A DNA stretch of 64,000 bases from the NCBI RefSeq assembly GCF_015471405.1, contig NZ_BLVZ01000002.1, positions 397,039 to 461,038 of the forward strand, given 5' to 3'. The first letter of the stretch is position 1; every line of letters starts with the position of its first letter. Below, piece after piece: positions 52,220-59,475 of this stretch. The position numbers were made by a program, and so were the translations under genes. Origin of the DNA: Pseudomonas cichorii (GTDB lineage: Bacteria; Pseudomonadota; Gammaproteobacteria; Pseudomonadales; Pseudomonadaceae). The notes beneath the pieces were generated by a model. It did not search any database. It saw only the letters and a list, made by a program, of their open reading frames with translations, and had not been told where the DNA came from.

Positions 52220-53324
52220 GCCGGTATTCGTCACCATTGATCCGGCAGCCACCGAAGCGGATCTTATTGCTCGATATGAGGCTAAGTCGGGCAAGACGCT
52301 GTATCCAGCCCAGGTCGAACGACTGTTCATCGATCAGATCGCCTATGCCACTACCAGCCTGCAGATGTCGATCCAGAATGCCGGCGAGCAACTGCTGGTC
52401 AGGTACGCGAATGGACCGATCCTGGATTACCTGGGCGAGATGGTGGACACCCCTCGGCTGCTGGCTGTCGCGGCACGTTGTACCCTGCGGTTCACCCTAG
52501 CGACAGTAGCAACGCAGCCTCGGTTGATCCCGATAGGCACTCGGGTGGCCACGCAAGACGGCAAGATTGCGTTTCTGACTGACTCCGATGCCCTGATCCT
52601 GGCCGGTCAAACTCAGGTTAGCATTACTGCCACTTGTAGCACGGTTGGTGACACCGGCAACGATTGGGCGGTGGGCCAGATCAGCCTCATATCAGATGCT
52701 GAGTTGAACGACCTGACGGCCAGTAACATCACTGTGAGCGCCGATGGTGACGAAGACGAGAGTGATGACCGGTACCGCGAGCGCATCATTCTGGCACCTG
52801 AAGCGTTCTCGAACGCCGGCAGCCGAGGCGCGTACCGATATCACGCCATGTCAGCACATCAGTCGATCATTGATGTGGCCGTCCATGGTCCTGCTGAAGG
52901 ACAGCAGCCAGGCCACGTCGCGCTGTTTCCCCTGACGACTCGCGGGCTGCCGACCGCTGACCTGTTGCAGCGCATGCTGGACGTTGTGAACGGCGAGAAG
53001 GTCCGCCCGCTGTGCGACACCGTGCATGCCTTGCTGCTGACTCAGGTCGACTATTCGATCAACGCCCGGATCGTCTTCTTTAATAGCGCCGATCGGGTCA
53101 CCACCATGGCTGCCGTTCGAGCGGCTGCCGATGACTACGTTCTGGAGCTAAGCGCCAGGCTGGGTGTCGATATCGTTCCTGAGCAGTTGACCAGCCGCCT
53201 GCAGGTACCAGGTGTGTACCGGGCATTTGTAGAGTTGCCAGCGGTACCGCGTGAGCTGGCCGGGAATGAGTGGGCCGTCTGCAGCTCGATCACGCTGACG
53301 GATGCGGGTACTGCCAATGGCTGA
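52203..53324 (+). CDS. Baseplate J-like protein
   Basis: A 373-residue wedge protein of the gpJ/Mu gp47 family: LPKPVFVTIDPAATEADLIARYEAKSGKTLYP, SDDRYRERIILAPEAFSNAGSRGAYRYHA. Connects the hub to tail fibres. Overlaps the gpI gene by 8 bp. Confidence 0.9.
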   Translation: MRELPKPVFVTIDPAATEADLIARYEAKSGKTLYPAQVERLFIDQIAYATTSLQMSIQNAGEQLLVRYANGPILDYLGEMVDTPRLLAVAARCTLRFTLATVATQPRLIPIGTRVATQDGKIAFLTDSDALILAGQTQVSITATCSTVGDTGNDWAVGQISLISDAELNDLTASNITVSADGDEDESDDRYRERIILAPEAFSNAGSRGAYRYHAMSAHQSIIDVAVHGPAEGQQPGHVALFPLTTRGLPTADLLQRMLDVVNGEKVRPLCDTVHALLLTQVDYSINARIVFFNSADRVTTMAAVRAAADDYVLELSARLGVDIVPEQLTSRLQVPGVYRAFVELPAVPRELAGNEWAVCSSITLTDAGTANG

Positions 53325-54447
53325 GCAGCAACTGCCGCCCGCGCTGGCTGGTGACGAGCGATTCGTCTGGTTTAACGAACTGCTGAACGAGAACGTGCAG
53401 CAGCTCGACCTCAACGCGATGCTGGTGTACCTGGTCGACCTGGTGAAGCCCTCGCTGCTTCCGATACTGGCAGAGCAGTTCTCGATGCTCGATGAGGCCA
53501 CTTGGCCGGTAGCCAGGTCCGATGATGACCGCCGTGCCCTGATCAAGACTGCCATTGAACTGCACCGCTATAAAGGCACGCCCTGGGCGGTCAAGCATGC
53601 CTTGTCGATCATCGGCTATCCGGTCCTAGAGCTAATCGAGCAGAAGACCTACCAGGCCGAGTGGGTTGCTGCAGGTGGCAAGACGCTGGACGGCACCTGG
53701 TTGCTCGACAGCAAGGTCAACCTGACACCACCTAATACTGGCATCAATGGCCAAGTCATGAAGCGCATCGCACTCAGCCACTGGGCGCAGTATGCGATCC
53801 GGCTTAATGCTTCTGACGGTGACTGGTCACGCGAGCAGCAGAAGCGTATTCGCCAGGTCGCTGAGGCCTATGCGCCGGCCCGCGATGAGCTGGTGGGCAT
53901 CATCATCGCCCTGCAAGCCAGATTCGACTCTCGTATCACCCTGAAGTCGATGGCCGACCGCTTGCGCATGAAGTACTCCAAATGCCAACGCTTTCAGCCT
54001 GCACAACGTCGCACCCTTGACGGTTGCTGGAGGCTCGGTGGCGGCTATGTCGACGTGTTGCTTGATGGTGGCTGGCGGCTTGATGGCAGACCGCTTAATG
54101 GACGATCGCCAACGGGGCTTGCCCTGGAGAGCGGTCACATCAATACCCGCCAAAAAATCTCGCTGCGTGCCGCCATGTCCATGGGTGGAGCGCGTACGCC
54201 AGCACCTGTGGTCCTGGAGGACCGCTTTCGCATGCTGGATGGGCGCTGGAGCCTGGACAAGCAGACCTTGCAGGGGTGGCCCTTGGATGAGGGCCGAAGC
54301 CTCGCTGATGCTCAGCTCAATCGTATTGGCATGCATTGCCTGGACGGCACATGGCTGCTTGGCGGCGAACTGGGCGGTCCCGGTATTAGGTTCAGCGCGA
54401 CCATGCGCGTCAAAAACAACGGCATCACAACTCAGGAGCCGCTATGA
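53317..54447 (+). CDS. Tail protein I with LDGxWxL repeat extension
   Basis: A 376-residue protein. Residues 1-210 match P2/Mu gpI tail-formation proteins (LKPSLLPILAEQFSMLDEATWPVA-like block, then HRYKGTPWAVKHALSIIG). Typical gpI is about 180-210 residues. The extra part carries at least five LDGxWxL units (LDGTWLLDS, LDGCWRLGG, LDGGWRLDG, LDGRWSLDK, LDGTWLLGG). The extension may be an added adhesin or fibre-anchor surface. ATG 53317 is chosen within the gpJ overlap. Confidence 0.85.
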   Translation: MAEQQLPPALAGDERFVWFNELLNENVQQLDLNAMLVYLVDLVKPSLLPILAEQFSMLDEATWPVARSDDDRRALIKTAIELHRYKGTPWAVKHALSIIGYPVLELIEQKTYQAEWVAAGGKTLDGTWLLDSKVNLTPPNTGINGQVMKRIALSHWAQYAIRLNASDGDWSREQQKRIRQVAEAYAPARDELVGIIIALQARFDSRITLKSMADRLRMKYSKCQRFQPAQRRTLDGCWRLGGGYVDVLLDGGWRLDGRPLNGRSPTGLALESGHINTRQKISLRAAMSMGGARTPAPVVLEDRFRMLDGRWSLDKQTLQGWPLDEGRSLADAQLNRIGMHCLDGTWLLGGELGGPGIRFSATMRVKNNGITTQEPL

Positions 54448-54809
54448 GTAACCCAAACGCCACACCAACCACACTGGCCTACCGGAAGCACGTCGCAGTC
54501 TGTGCTGCGACAGGAGGCACATTATCAAAGGCTGCCTGGATGTGTTTTGGCTCTGGTAGCAATCCCTACTCACCAGATGAGGACGTTGGGTTGGTCGATG
54601 AGTTCGCTCGCGTGCCGGTTGTTTGTAACGTCTCGGGCTCGGTTCTTACCGTCAGTGGAACGCTGACTGGAGCAATGGCCGGCAACCATGTGCTGCGTGA
54701 GTTTTCCGTTGAAACCGATACTGGCGTGCTCATGGGGCGTCGTGTTGTGAAACCCAAAGAGTTCGAGTCCACCAGCGAAATCGAACTCGACCTTGATTTT
54801 GAATACTGA
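54444..54809 (+). CDS. Short tail/collar protein
   Basis: A 121-residue protein SNPNATPTTLAYRKHVAVCAATGG..., beta-rich with repeated Gly/Thr turns. Similar small proteins lie between gpI and the tail fibre in Pseudomonas contractile phages. Overlaps gpI by 4 bp. A fibre-attachment role is inferred from position. Confidence 0.65.
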   Translation: MSNPNATPTTLAYRKHVAVCAATGGTLSKAAWMCFGSGSNPYSPDEDVGLVDEFARVPVVCNVSGSVLTVSGTLTGAMAGNHVLREFSVETDTGVLMGRRVVKPKEFESTSEIELDLDFEY

Positions 54810-54820
54810 GGAAAAACGCC

Positions 54821-57382
54821 ATGCCACTGATTCCAAGTCCCGAGCCGAAGTTTTCAATCAGCCTTCCTGAGCTCACCACATCCAGTGTCGCTCACCCGGA
54901 CTCGTTCAACCCAGCCAACCAGATGCTTCTGGACAACGATATTGTGCTGCGCCAGTCCATAGAAGACGCCAATTTGACGTTGAGCGGCCAGGTCGGCGAC
55001 CTGAATGACCGCCTTGCAGATGTTGAGTTGTCCAGCGCTGTATCGGTACAGCGGGCGGTGGATCTGGACTGGCTCTACCGCAACAATGCGATTCGCTTCG
55101 AGATGTTCGTCTCGGGTTACACGCTGATTGATCTTGAGCCGATCGCCGTAGTTCAGGGTGTCAGTGGTGATGACTCTATCGACGTTGCCTCTACAGCAGG
55201 GCTTCGCGCTGGAGAGTTTTATGTCCTGAGTGATCCTGCTGCGACCGACTCGAACGGAAAGCTGGCTCCAGTGTCGGCTTTAGTTCAGATCCAAACGATC
55301 CTGTCCAATGCACGGATTCGTTTAACCGCCAACCTTTCTCGCGACTGGGGTAATACCGCAACGCTTCGCCGCTCCAGCATCAAGGTGCTGAGCGCATCAC
55401 ATGCAGCAGCAGTACCAGGTGACATCTACCTGACTCGCTCCATCAATATTGGTACCGATGCTGCAGGTGGCTCAGTAATGATTCGACGCACACTGAACTC
55501 TGGCTTGGCCCGCCTGTATTATCGCGATGGCTACCAGCCCGCCTGGAAGGAAACGGGTTGGTCGTTGCGCCGTACCGATGGTGATATCCCTTCGGGCTAT
55601 GCGGACTATGAGTACATTCTGCCGATGCGTGGTGATGGTTCGTTGCGCCTGGATATCCAGGGCGAAGCCATGACGATCAAGCACATTGTCGCGCTGGGTC
55701 AGTCGACGGGGCTGGGCGGTTTCGTGAACCCAGATCTGCGCCCTGTGGCACCACTGATCAGTGCGCCAGCATCAGCGGCAACCGAGGTGATGGAACGACC
55801 GAGTCTGGCGCTGGCAGGCTACAGCTCACCGTCTGGCAATGCCCAGGCTGCAGTTCAGTTCCAATTATCCACGACCGCAACATTTACCTCAGTCTTGCAT
55901 GACTCAGGGGTGTTGGGTTCCGGGCTCTCATATGCTCTTCCAGCATCAGTGCTCGTCGCAGGCTCGACCTACTATTGGCGGGCTCGCGTGCAGGATGTTG
56001 CAGGGCTTTGGTCCGACTATTCGACGGTGTCCAGTTTTTCCACGGCGGCCTCATTCGTGTATGTCGTTGCGCCAAATGTCACAGGTCCGGCAGCCAACGC
56101 TACCGATGTTCCTGAGCAACCCACAATCACCAGTTCAGTTTTCACTGTCTCGGGTGATGCAGATACGCACGAGGCCAGCCAGTGGCGAATCCGCCAGGCT
56201 GCAGGGACCTATGCGGCTCCCGTGTGGGATAGCGGTACCGATACGGTCAATAAACTCGCGGCTATTGTTCCGGCTGGAAGGCTGCTGCAGGGGCAGCAGG
56301 ACTACTATGTCCAGGTTCGCCACAAGGGCGCGGCAAAAGGTTGGTCCGAGTGGTCTACCGAGAGCAAGTTCATCACCAAAGCTGCCTTTGCGAATGTTAT
56401 CGGGATTGCCATGCTGACCACCGGCGGCGGTGCAGGCACGTGGGCTCGGGTCGACGAAACCGGGGCCACAAAGGTGACTGATGCTTCGTTCTTCAGTTCG
56501 CATGCCACCTACGGCGCTATCCAGGACCAAGTCGTTGATGGCCAGAGCATGGTCAGGATTCCAGCGTTCTATGTGAAGCGCGGCACCATCGCTTCAGGCC
56601 CACACCTTGGAAAAAAAGCAGTTTGGATCTCTGATCAACCAGCTACGGGCTTCAAGTTGCACCCGGCATTCAAGAATGTCGGCGCGGATCTCGCTCAGTT
56701 CTGGGTGGGGAAGTACCAAGGTACTGCGGACGGGAGCAAGCTGGGCTCTAAGGCCGGGGCTACACCGCTTGTGAATATCGACTTCCAAGCCATGCAGGCT
56801 CTGGCTGCAGCACGTAACGTCTCAGGCGTAAGTGGATTCGCACTGTGGTCGATCTACCAGTTGTCCGCAATCCAGTTGCTGGCAATGATTGAGATGGGCG
56901 GATCTGACTCGCAAGCGCTCATCGGTCAAGGCAACGTCAGTACTGGCAGTGTCCTGGCGGTTGATAGCCAGCAGGTTGCTCAAGCTACTTGGCGCGGCAT
57001 CGTGGGGCTTTGGGGAAATGTCTGGCAGATGGTCGACGGCCTGCAAACCGATGCTACGGGCCGATACATGATCTGGGATCGAAACGGCAACAAGCTATAT
57101 CAATCGACCAACCGGACTGCTTTGGGGAGCTGTTACCCGGTAACCATGGCTCAGGACTCAGACACCAATTACGACTTGCGGGACATATTCGTACCTGCCA
57201 CAGGCGATGCCTCAGCAAGCAACGGCAGTTACGGCGACTACTTCAACAGCAACGCCAGCTGTATAGCAATCCATGGTGGCTACGATGGCCATGGTTTACG
57301 CGCTGGGCTCTTCTGTTTACACATCGATACCACCGCATCAGATGCGAGTTCATACATAGGCGGTCGCCTCGCAAAGGCGTAA
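54821..57382 (+). CDS. Tail fibre with C-type lectin-like tip
   Basis: An 853-residue fibre. Residues 1-250 are the baseplate-proximal shaft. Residues 310-420 and 425-525 look like two fibronectin-III-type domains (YYWRARVQDVAGLWSDYS; YVQVRHKGAAKGWSEWS). The C-terminal 300 residues have the fold markers of DGR-type C-type lectin domains: GLWGNVWQMVDGL, then GGYDGHGLRAGLFCLHID and the terminal SYIGGRLAKA. It is the likely receptor-binding protein. No reverse transcriptase or template repeat is present. Confidence 0.82.
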   Translation: MPLIPSPEPKFSISLPELTTSSVAHPDSFNPANQMLLDNDIVLRQSIEDANLTLSGQVGDLNDRLADVELSSAVSVQRAVDLDWLYRNNAIRFEMFVSGYTLIDLEPIAVVQGVSGDDSIDVASTAGLRAGEFYVLSDPAATDSNGKLAPVSALVQIQTILSNARIRLTANLSRDWGNTATLRRSSIKVLSASHAAAVPGDIYLTRSINIGTDAAGGSVMIRRTLNSGLARLYYRDGYQPAWKETGWSLRRTDGDIPSGYADYEYILPMRGDGSLRLDIQGEAMTIKHIVALGQSTGLGGFVNPDLRPVAPLISAPASAATEVMERPSLALAGYSSPSGNAQAAVQFQLSTTATFTSVLHDSGVLGSGLSYALPASVLVAGSTYYWRARVQDVAGLWSDYSTVSSFSTAASFVYVVAPNVTGPAANATDVPEQPTITSSVFTVSGDADTHEASQWRIRQAAGTYAAPVWDSGTDTVNKLAAIVPAGRLLQGQQDYYVQVRHKGAAKGWSEWSTESKFITKAAFANVIGIAMLTTGGGAGTWARVDETGATKVTDASFFSSHATYGAIQDQVVDGQSMVRIPAFYVKRGTIASGPHLGKKAVWISDQPATGFKLHPAFKNVGADLAQFWVGKYQGTADGSKLGSKAGATPLVNIDFQAMQALAAARNVSGVSGFALWSIYQLSAIQLLAMIEMGGSDSQALIGQGNVSTGSVLAVDSQQVAQATWRGIVGLWGNVWQMVDGLQTDATGRYMIWDRNGNKLYQSTNRTALGSCYPVTMAQDSDTNYDLRDIFVPATGDASASNGSYGDYFNSNASCIAIHGGYDGHGLRAGLFCLHIDTTASDASSYIGGRLAKA

Positions 57383-57453
57383 CGCTTCACATGCACTGAA
57401 CCATGCCCAGAGAGCACCAACCGAGCTGGCGCTCTTATCAGTAGGAGAAAGTA

Positions 57454-58023
57454 ATGAAGGTTGAAAATGGAGTCCTGATTATTGGTAATCAGCACATCGA
57501 ACTGCCATTGATCCATGCAGATGCACTGGTCCGTGTCTGGGCTGTGCCGTCTGACTACCGTGAGAATGGTTTCTTTGTCGCGGTCATCCTCCCAGGGCAG
57601 CCTGATGAAATCCCCGCATGCTCCTTGGGAGAGACCCAATATCTGGGTGAACTGACATACCCAGCAGCGGAGTCAAACAAACTGGCTGCTGCCAAGGCTG
57701 CCAGGCTGCTTTTTATCAATGAGGCCTGTGACCTTTCGCTGACAGCCCTGACAAGTACTTATCCGGCGGGAGAACTGCAGAGCTGGCCTCAGCAAGTGCA
57801 AGAGGCCACGGCGCTGTTGCTTGACCCCTCAAACGCTACACCTTTGCTGTCGGCTATCGCGGATGCACGAGGCTTGACGGCTGTTGAGTTGGCCAGCCGA
57901 GTACAGGCCAAGGCTGAGGGCTACGCCAAGTATTCAGGCGCTATTATCGGTAAACGGCAGGCTCTGGAGGATCAGCTTGACCGTGCAGAAACCCTGCCGG
58001 ATATCGAGGTGATCGTATGGTGA
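57454..58023 (+). CDS. Tail fibre assembly-type protein
   Basis: A 189-residue protein. The N-terminal half is beta-rich (VENGVLIIGNQHIELPLIHADALVRVWAVPSDY), and the C-terminal half has the DUF4376-like helical pattern (ADARGLTAVELASRVQAKAEGYAKYSGAIIGKRQALEDQ) seen in fibre chaperones. AGGAG precedes ATG 57454. A fibre-folding role is likely from position. Confidence 0.7.
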   Translation: MKVENGVLIIGNQHIELPLIHADALVRVWAVPSDYRENGFFVAVILPGQPDEIPACSLGETQYLGELTYPAAESNKLAAAKAARLLFINEACDLSLTALTSTYPAGELQSWPQQVQEATALLLDPSNATPLLSAIADARGLTAVELASRVQAKAEGYAKYSGAIIGKRQALEDQLDRAETLPDIEVIVW

Positions 58024-58331
58024 AGCGTTTGACTCTGGGCCTTGCTCTTTGGCTGTTATGCATGCTGGCGGCGATTGTAGGCGGTCTCTGGATGCTCGCT
58101 GCTGTACTGGTCAACAGCACCCGCGCTTGGCGTTTGGCTGTTTCATATGATCAGTTGGCCAATACCGCATTTGGTGGCCATGAAGACGAAACGATAAGTT
58201 CCAGGGCAGGTAAAGAGGCGCGTAAGGGAAAGCGTTGGGCATGCATGCTTTGCAAGTTTCTGGACCGGTTTGATCCAAAGCACTGTGAAAAGAATATCGA
58301 ACCAGACCGAGTGGCAAGACACGCGGATTGA
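58017..58331 (+). CDS. Conserved phage membrane protein
   Basis: A 104-residue protein with a hydrophobic N-terminal hairpin (LGLALWLLCMLAAIVGGLWMLAAVLV) and a polar part with DQLANTAFGGHEDETISSRAGKEARKG...PKHCEKN. The motif GGxxDETxSSRAG recurs in proteins next to tail-fibre genes of Pseudomonas prophages. Function is unknown. Overlaps the previous stop by 7 bp. Confidence 0.7.
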   Translation: MVKRLTLGLALWLLCMLAAIVGGLWMLAAVLVNSTRAWRLAVSYDQLANTAFGGHEDETISSRAGKEARKGKRWACMLCKFLDRFDPKHCEKNIEPDRVARHAD

Positions 58332-58339
58332 AAAAGGGC

Positions 58340-58373
58340 GATCGATTTGAGTGTTGCAGCACTCAAATCGATC
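58340..58373 (+). promoter_or_regulatory. GATC-containing hairpin upstream of com
   Basis: A perfect 14-bp stem GATCGATTTGAGTG with loop TTGCAG, placed 9 bp after the membrane-protein stop and 92 bp before the com start. Each arm has a GATC site. It may end upstream transcription or act as a methylation-sensitive control site for the com-methylase pair. Confidence 0.65.
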
Positions 58374-58449
58374 ACTAACCAGCAGGTATAGCCTGCAAGC
58401 CAGCCATGGCCCTCCGCTCACGCGTAAGCATAGAGGAGGTTACCAGAAG

Positions 58450-58464
58450 TGCAAAAGGTTTGCA
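58450..58464 (+). promoter_or_regulatory. Palindrome overlapping the com ribosome site
   Basis: TGCAAAAGGTTTGCA, one base before ATG 58466 and containing the AAAAGG ribosome site. It is identical to the operator at 30446-30460. It could bind a phage regulator as DNA or fold in mRNA and mask the start. Confidence 0.65.
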
Positions 58465-58465
58465 G

Positions 58466-58660
58466 ATGATGCAAGAGATTAGATGTGGCCACTGCAGTCG
58501 GAAACTTGCCGCTGCATGTGGATTCATTGAGCTACAGATCAAATGTCCGCGTTGCCGGACACTTAATCACTTGAAGGCCGAGAGCCTCCTGACACCGCCA
58601 ACGAGCGCCCAAAGCCATCAGGAGGCCGCATGTACGCACAACCGATCATCCCCTGGTTAG
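58466..58660 (+). CDS. com: Com-like zinc-finger translational regulator
   Basis: A 64-residue protein. MMQEIRCGHCSRKLAAACGF and LQIKCPRCRTLNHLKAES carry CxxC pairs (C7/C10, C27/C30), as in Mu Com, which binds mom mRNA and opens its start. ATG 58466 or 58469. The 3' end overlaps the methylase start by 31 bp, so it can act on the methylase mRNA. Confidence 0.85.
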   Translation: MMQEIRCGHCSRKLAAACGFIELQIKCPRCRTLNHLKAESLLTPPTSAQSHQEAACTHNRSSPG

Positions 58661-59424
58661 GAGGCAAACGCCGACTCGCCGATCGTATCTTTCCGTTGTT
58701 CCCAGCTCATAGTTGCTACGTCGAGCCTTTCGCAGGAGGCGCAGCGCTGTTTTTTCTGCGCCCGGTACCGGCAGAGGTTGAGGTCCTCAATGACGTCAAT
58801 GGTGACCTGGTTAACCTCTACCGAGTGGTGCAAAACCACTTGGAAGAGTTCGTCAGGCAGTTCAAGTGGGCACTGTCGAGCCGTCAGGTGTTCAAGTGGC
58901 TGCAAATGACCAGGACTGAAACCCTGACAGATATCCAGCGTGCAGCTCGGTTTTACTATCTGCAACAGTCAGCTTTTGGTGGTCGTGTTGATGGCCAGAC
59001 ATTCGGTACAGCCACAACCACACCGCCTGGGCTCAATCTACTGAGGCTGGAGGAAACCCTATCTGCTGCTCATTTACGATTGAGCAGCACCTATATAGAG
59101 CACCTCGACTGGCAGGAGGTCATTAAGAAGTATGACCGTGAGCACACGCTGTTCTACTGCGACCCACCATACTGGCAGACCGAGGGCTATGGCGTGCCAT
59201 TCGGCCTTGAGCAATACGAGGCAATGGCGAAGCTGCTGGGGCAGATCAAAGGTAAAGCCATCATCAGCCTGAACGACCATCCAGATATCCGCAGGGTGTT
59301 CTCAGCCTTCCACATGGAGACGACGAACATCAAATACACGGTCGGTGGTGGTAAAGGGAGTGAGGCAACAGAGGTCTTGATCTTCAGTTGGGACATTCAA
59401 GCCGAACCAGCAGGCTTGTTTTGA
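58630..59424 (+). CDS. DNA adenine methyltransferase (D12/Dam type)
   Basis: A 264-residue N6-adenine methylase. Motif I PFAGG is at 33-37 and the catalytic DPPYW at 178-182; the order of motifs is of the alpha (Dam/D12) class, with AFGGRVDGQTFG between. It occupies the place of mom in Mu, so it likely modifies phage DNA late in infection against host restriction. GATC as the target is a guess. AGGAGG precedes ATG 58630, inside com. Confidence 0.88.
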   Translation: MYAQPIIPWLGGKRRLADRIFPLFPAHSCYVEPFAGGAALFFLRPVPAEVEVLNDVNGDLVNLYRVVQNHLEEFVRQFKWALSSRQVFKWLQMTRTETLTDIQRAARFYYLQQSAFGGRVDGQTFGTATTTPPGLNLLRLEETLSAAHLRLSSTYIEHLDWQEVIKKYDREHTLFYCDPPYWQTEGYGVPFGLEQYEAMAKLLGQIKGKAIISLNDHPDIRRVFSAFHMETTNIKYTVGGGKGSEATEVLIFSWDIQAEPAGLF

Positions 59425-59426
59425 TA

Positions 59427-59451
59427 TTCTGTTGCAACAGGTGCAACAGAA
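59427..59451 (+). terminator. Hairpin after the methylase at the right end
   Basis: TTCTGTTGC-aacaggt-GCAACAGAA, a 9-bp perfect stem starting 3 bp after the methylase stop and ending 24 bp before the prophage end. It lacks a T-run, but its place suits ending late transcription before host DNA. Confidence 0.55.
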
Positions 59452-59460
59452 CCTAAAGCC

Positions 59461-59475
59461 ATTTATCTCACGTCA
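59461..59475 (-). repeat. Right-end transposase-binding repeat and terminus
   Basis: ATTTATCT (complement of AGATAAAT) at 59461-59468, seven bases before the CA end at 59475. It is the inverted partner of the two left-end copies. Confidence 0.6.

Larger units (their letters stand above)
21600..59475. mobile_element. Complete Mu-like transposable prophage, about 37.9 kb
   Basis: The element begins TG (21600) and ends CA (59475), the dinucleotides typical of Mu-type ends. GAGC is present on both sides (21596-21599 and 59476-59479). It encodes MuA- and MuB-like transposition proteins, GemA, a Mor activator, a repressor and Cro-like protein, Mu gp27/28/29/30-like packaging proteins, lysis genes, a contractile tail, and a com-methylase pair. 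Early genes run leftward to the left end and late genes run rightward, a layout I recall from B3-type Pseudomonas phages rather than Mu itself. No gene looks broken, so it may be inducible. Confidence 0.93.

Noticed and set aside
54821..59475. A complete diversity-generating retroelement
   Set aside because: The fibre tip is DGR-like, but no reverse transcriptase, accessory gene or template repeat is visible.
21600..59475. Site-specific integration with att sites
   Set aside because: There is no tyrosine or serine integrase; the transposase pair and TG/CA ends point to transposition.
21605..59475. Alternative prophage borders directly at TGAGATAAAT (21610) and ATTTATCTCA (59470)
   Set aside because: The flanks would be AGGAC and CGTCA, which do not match, and the Tc frame would not be restored cleanly.
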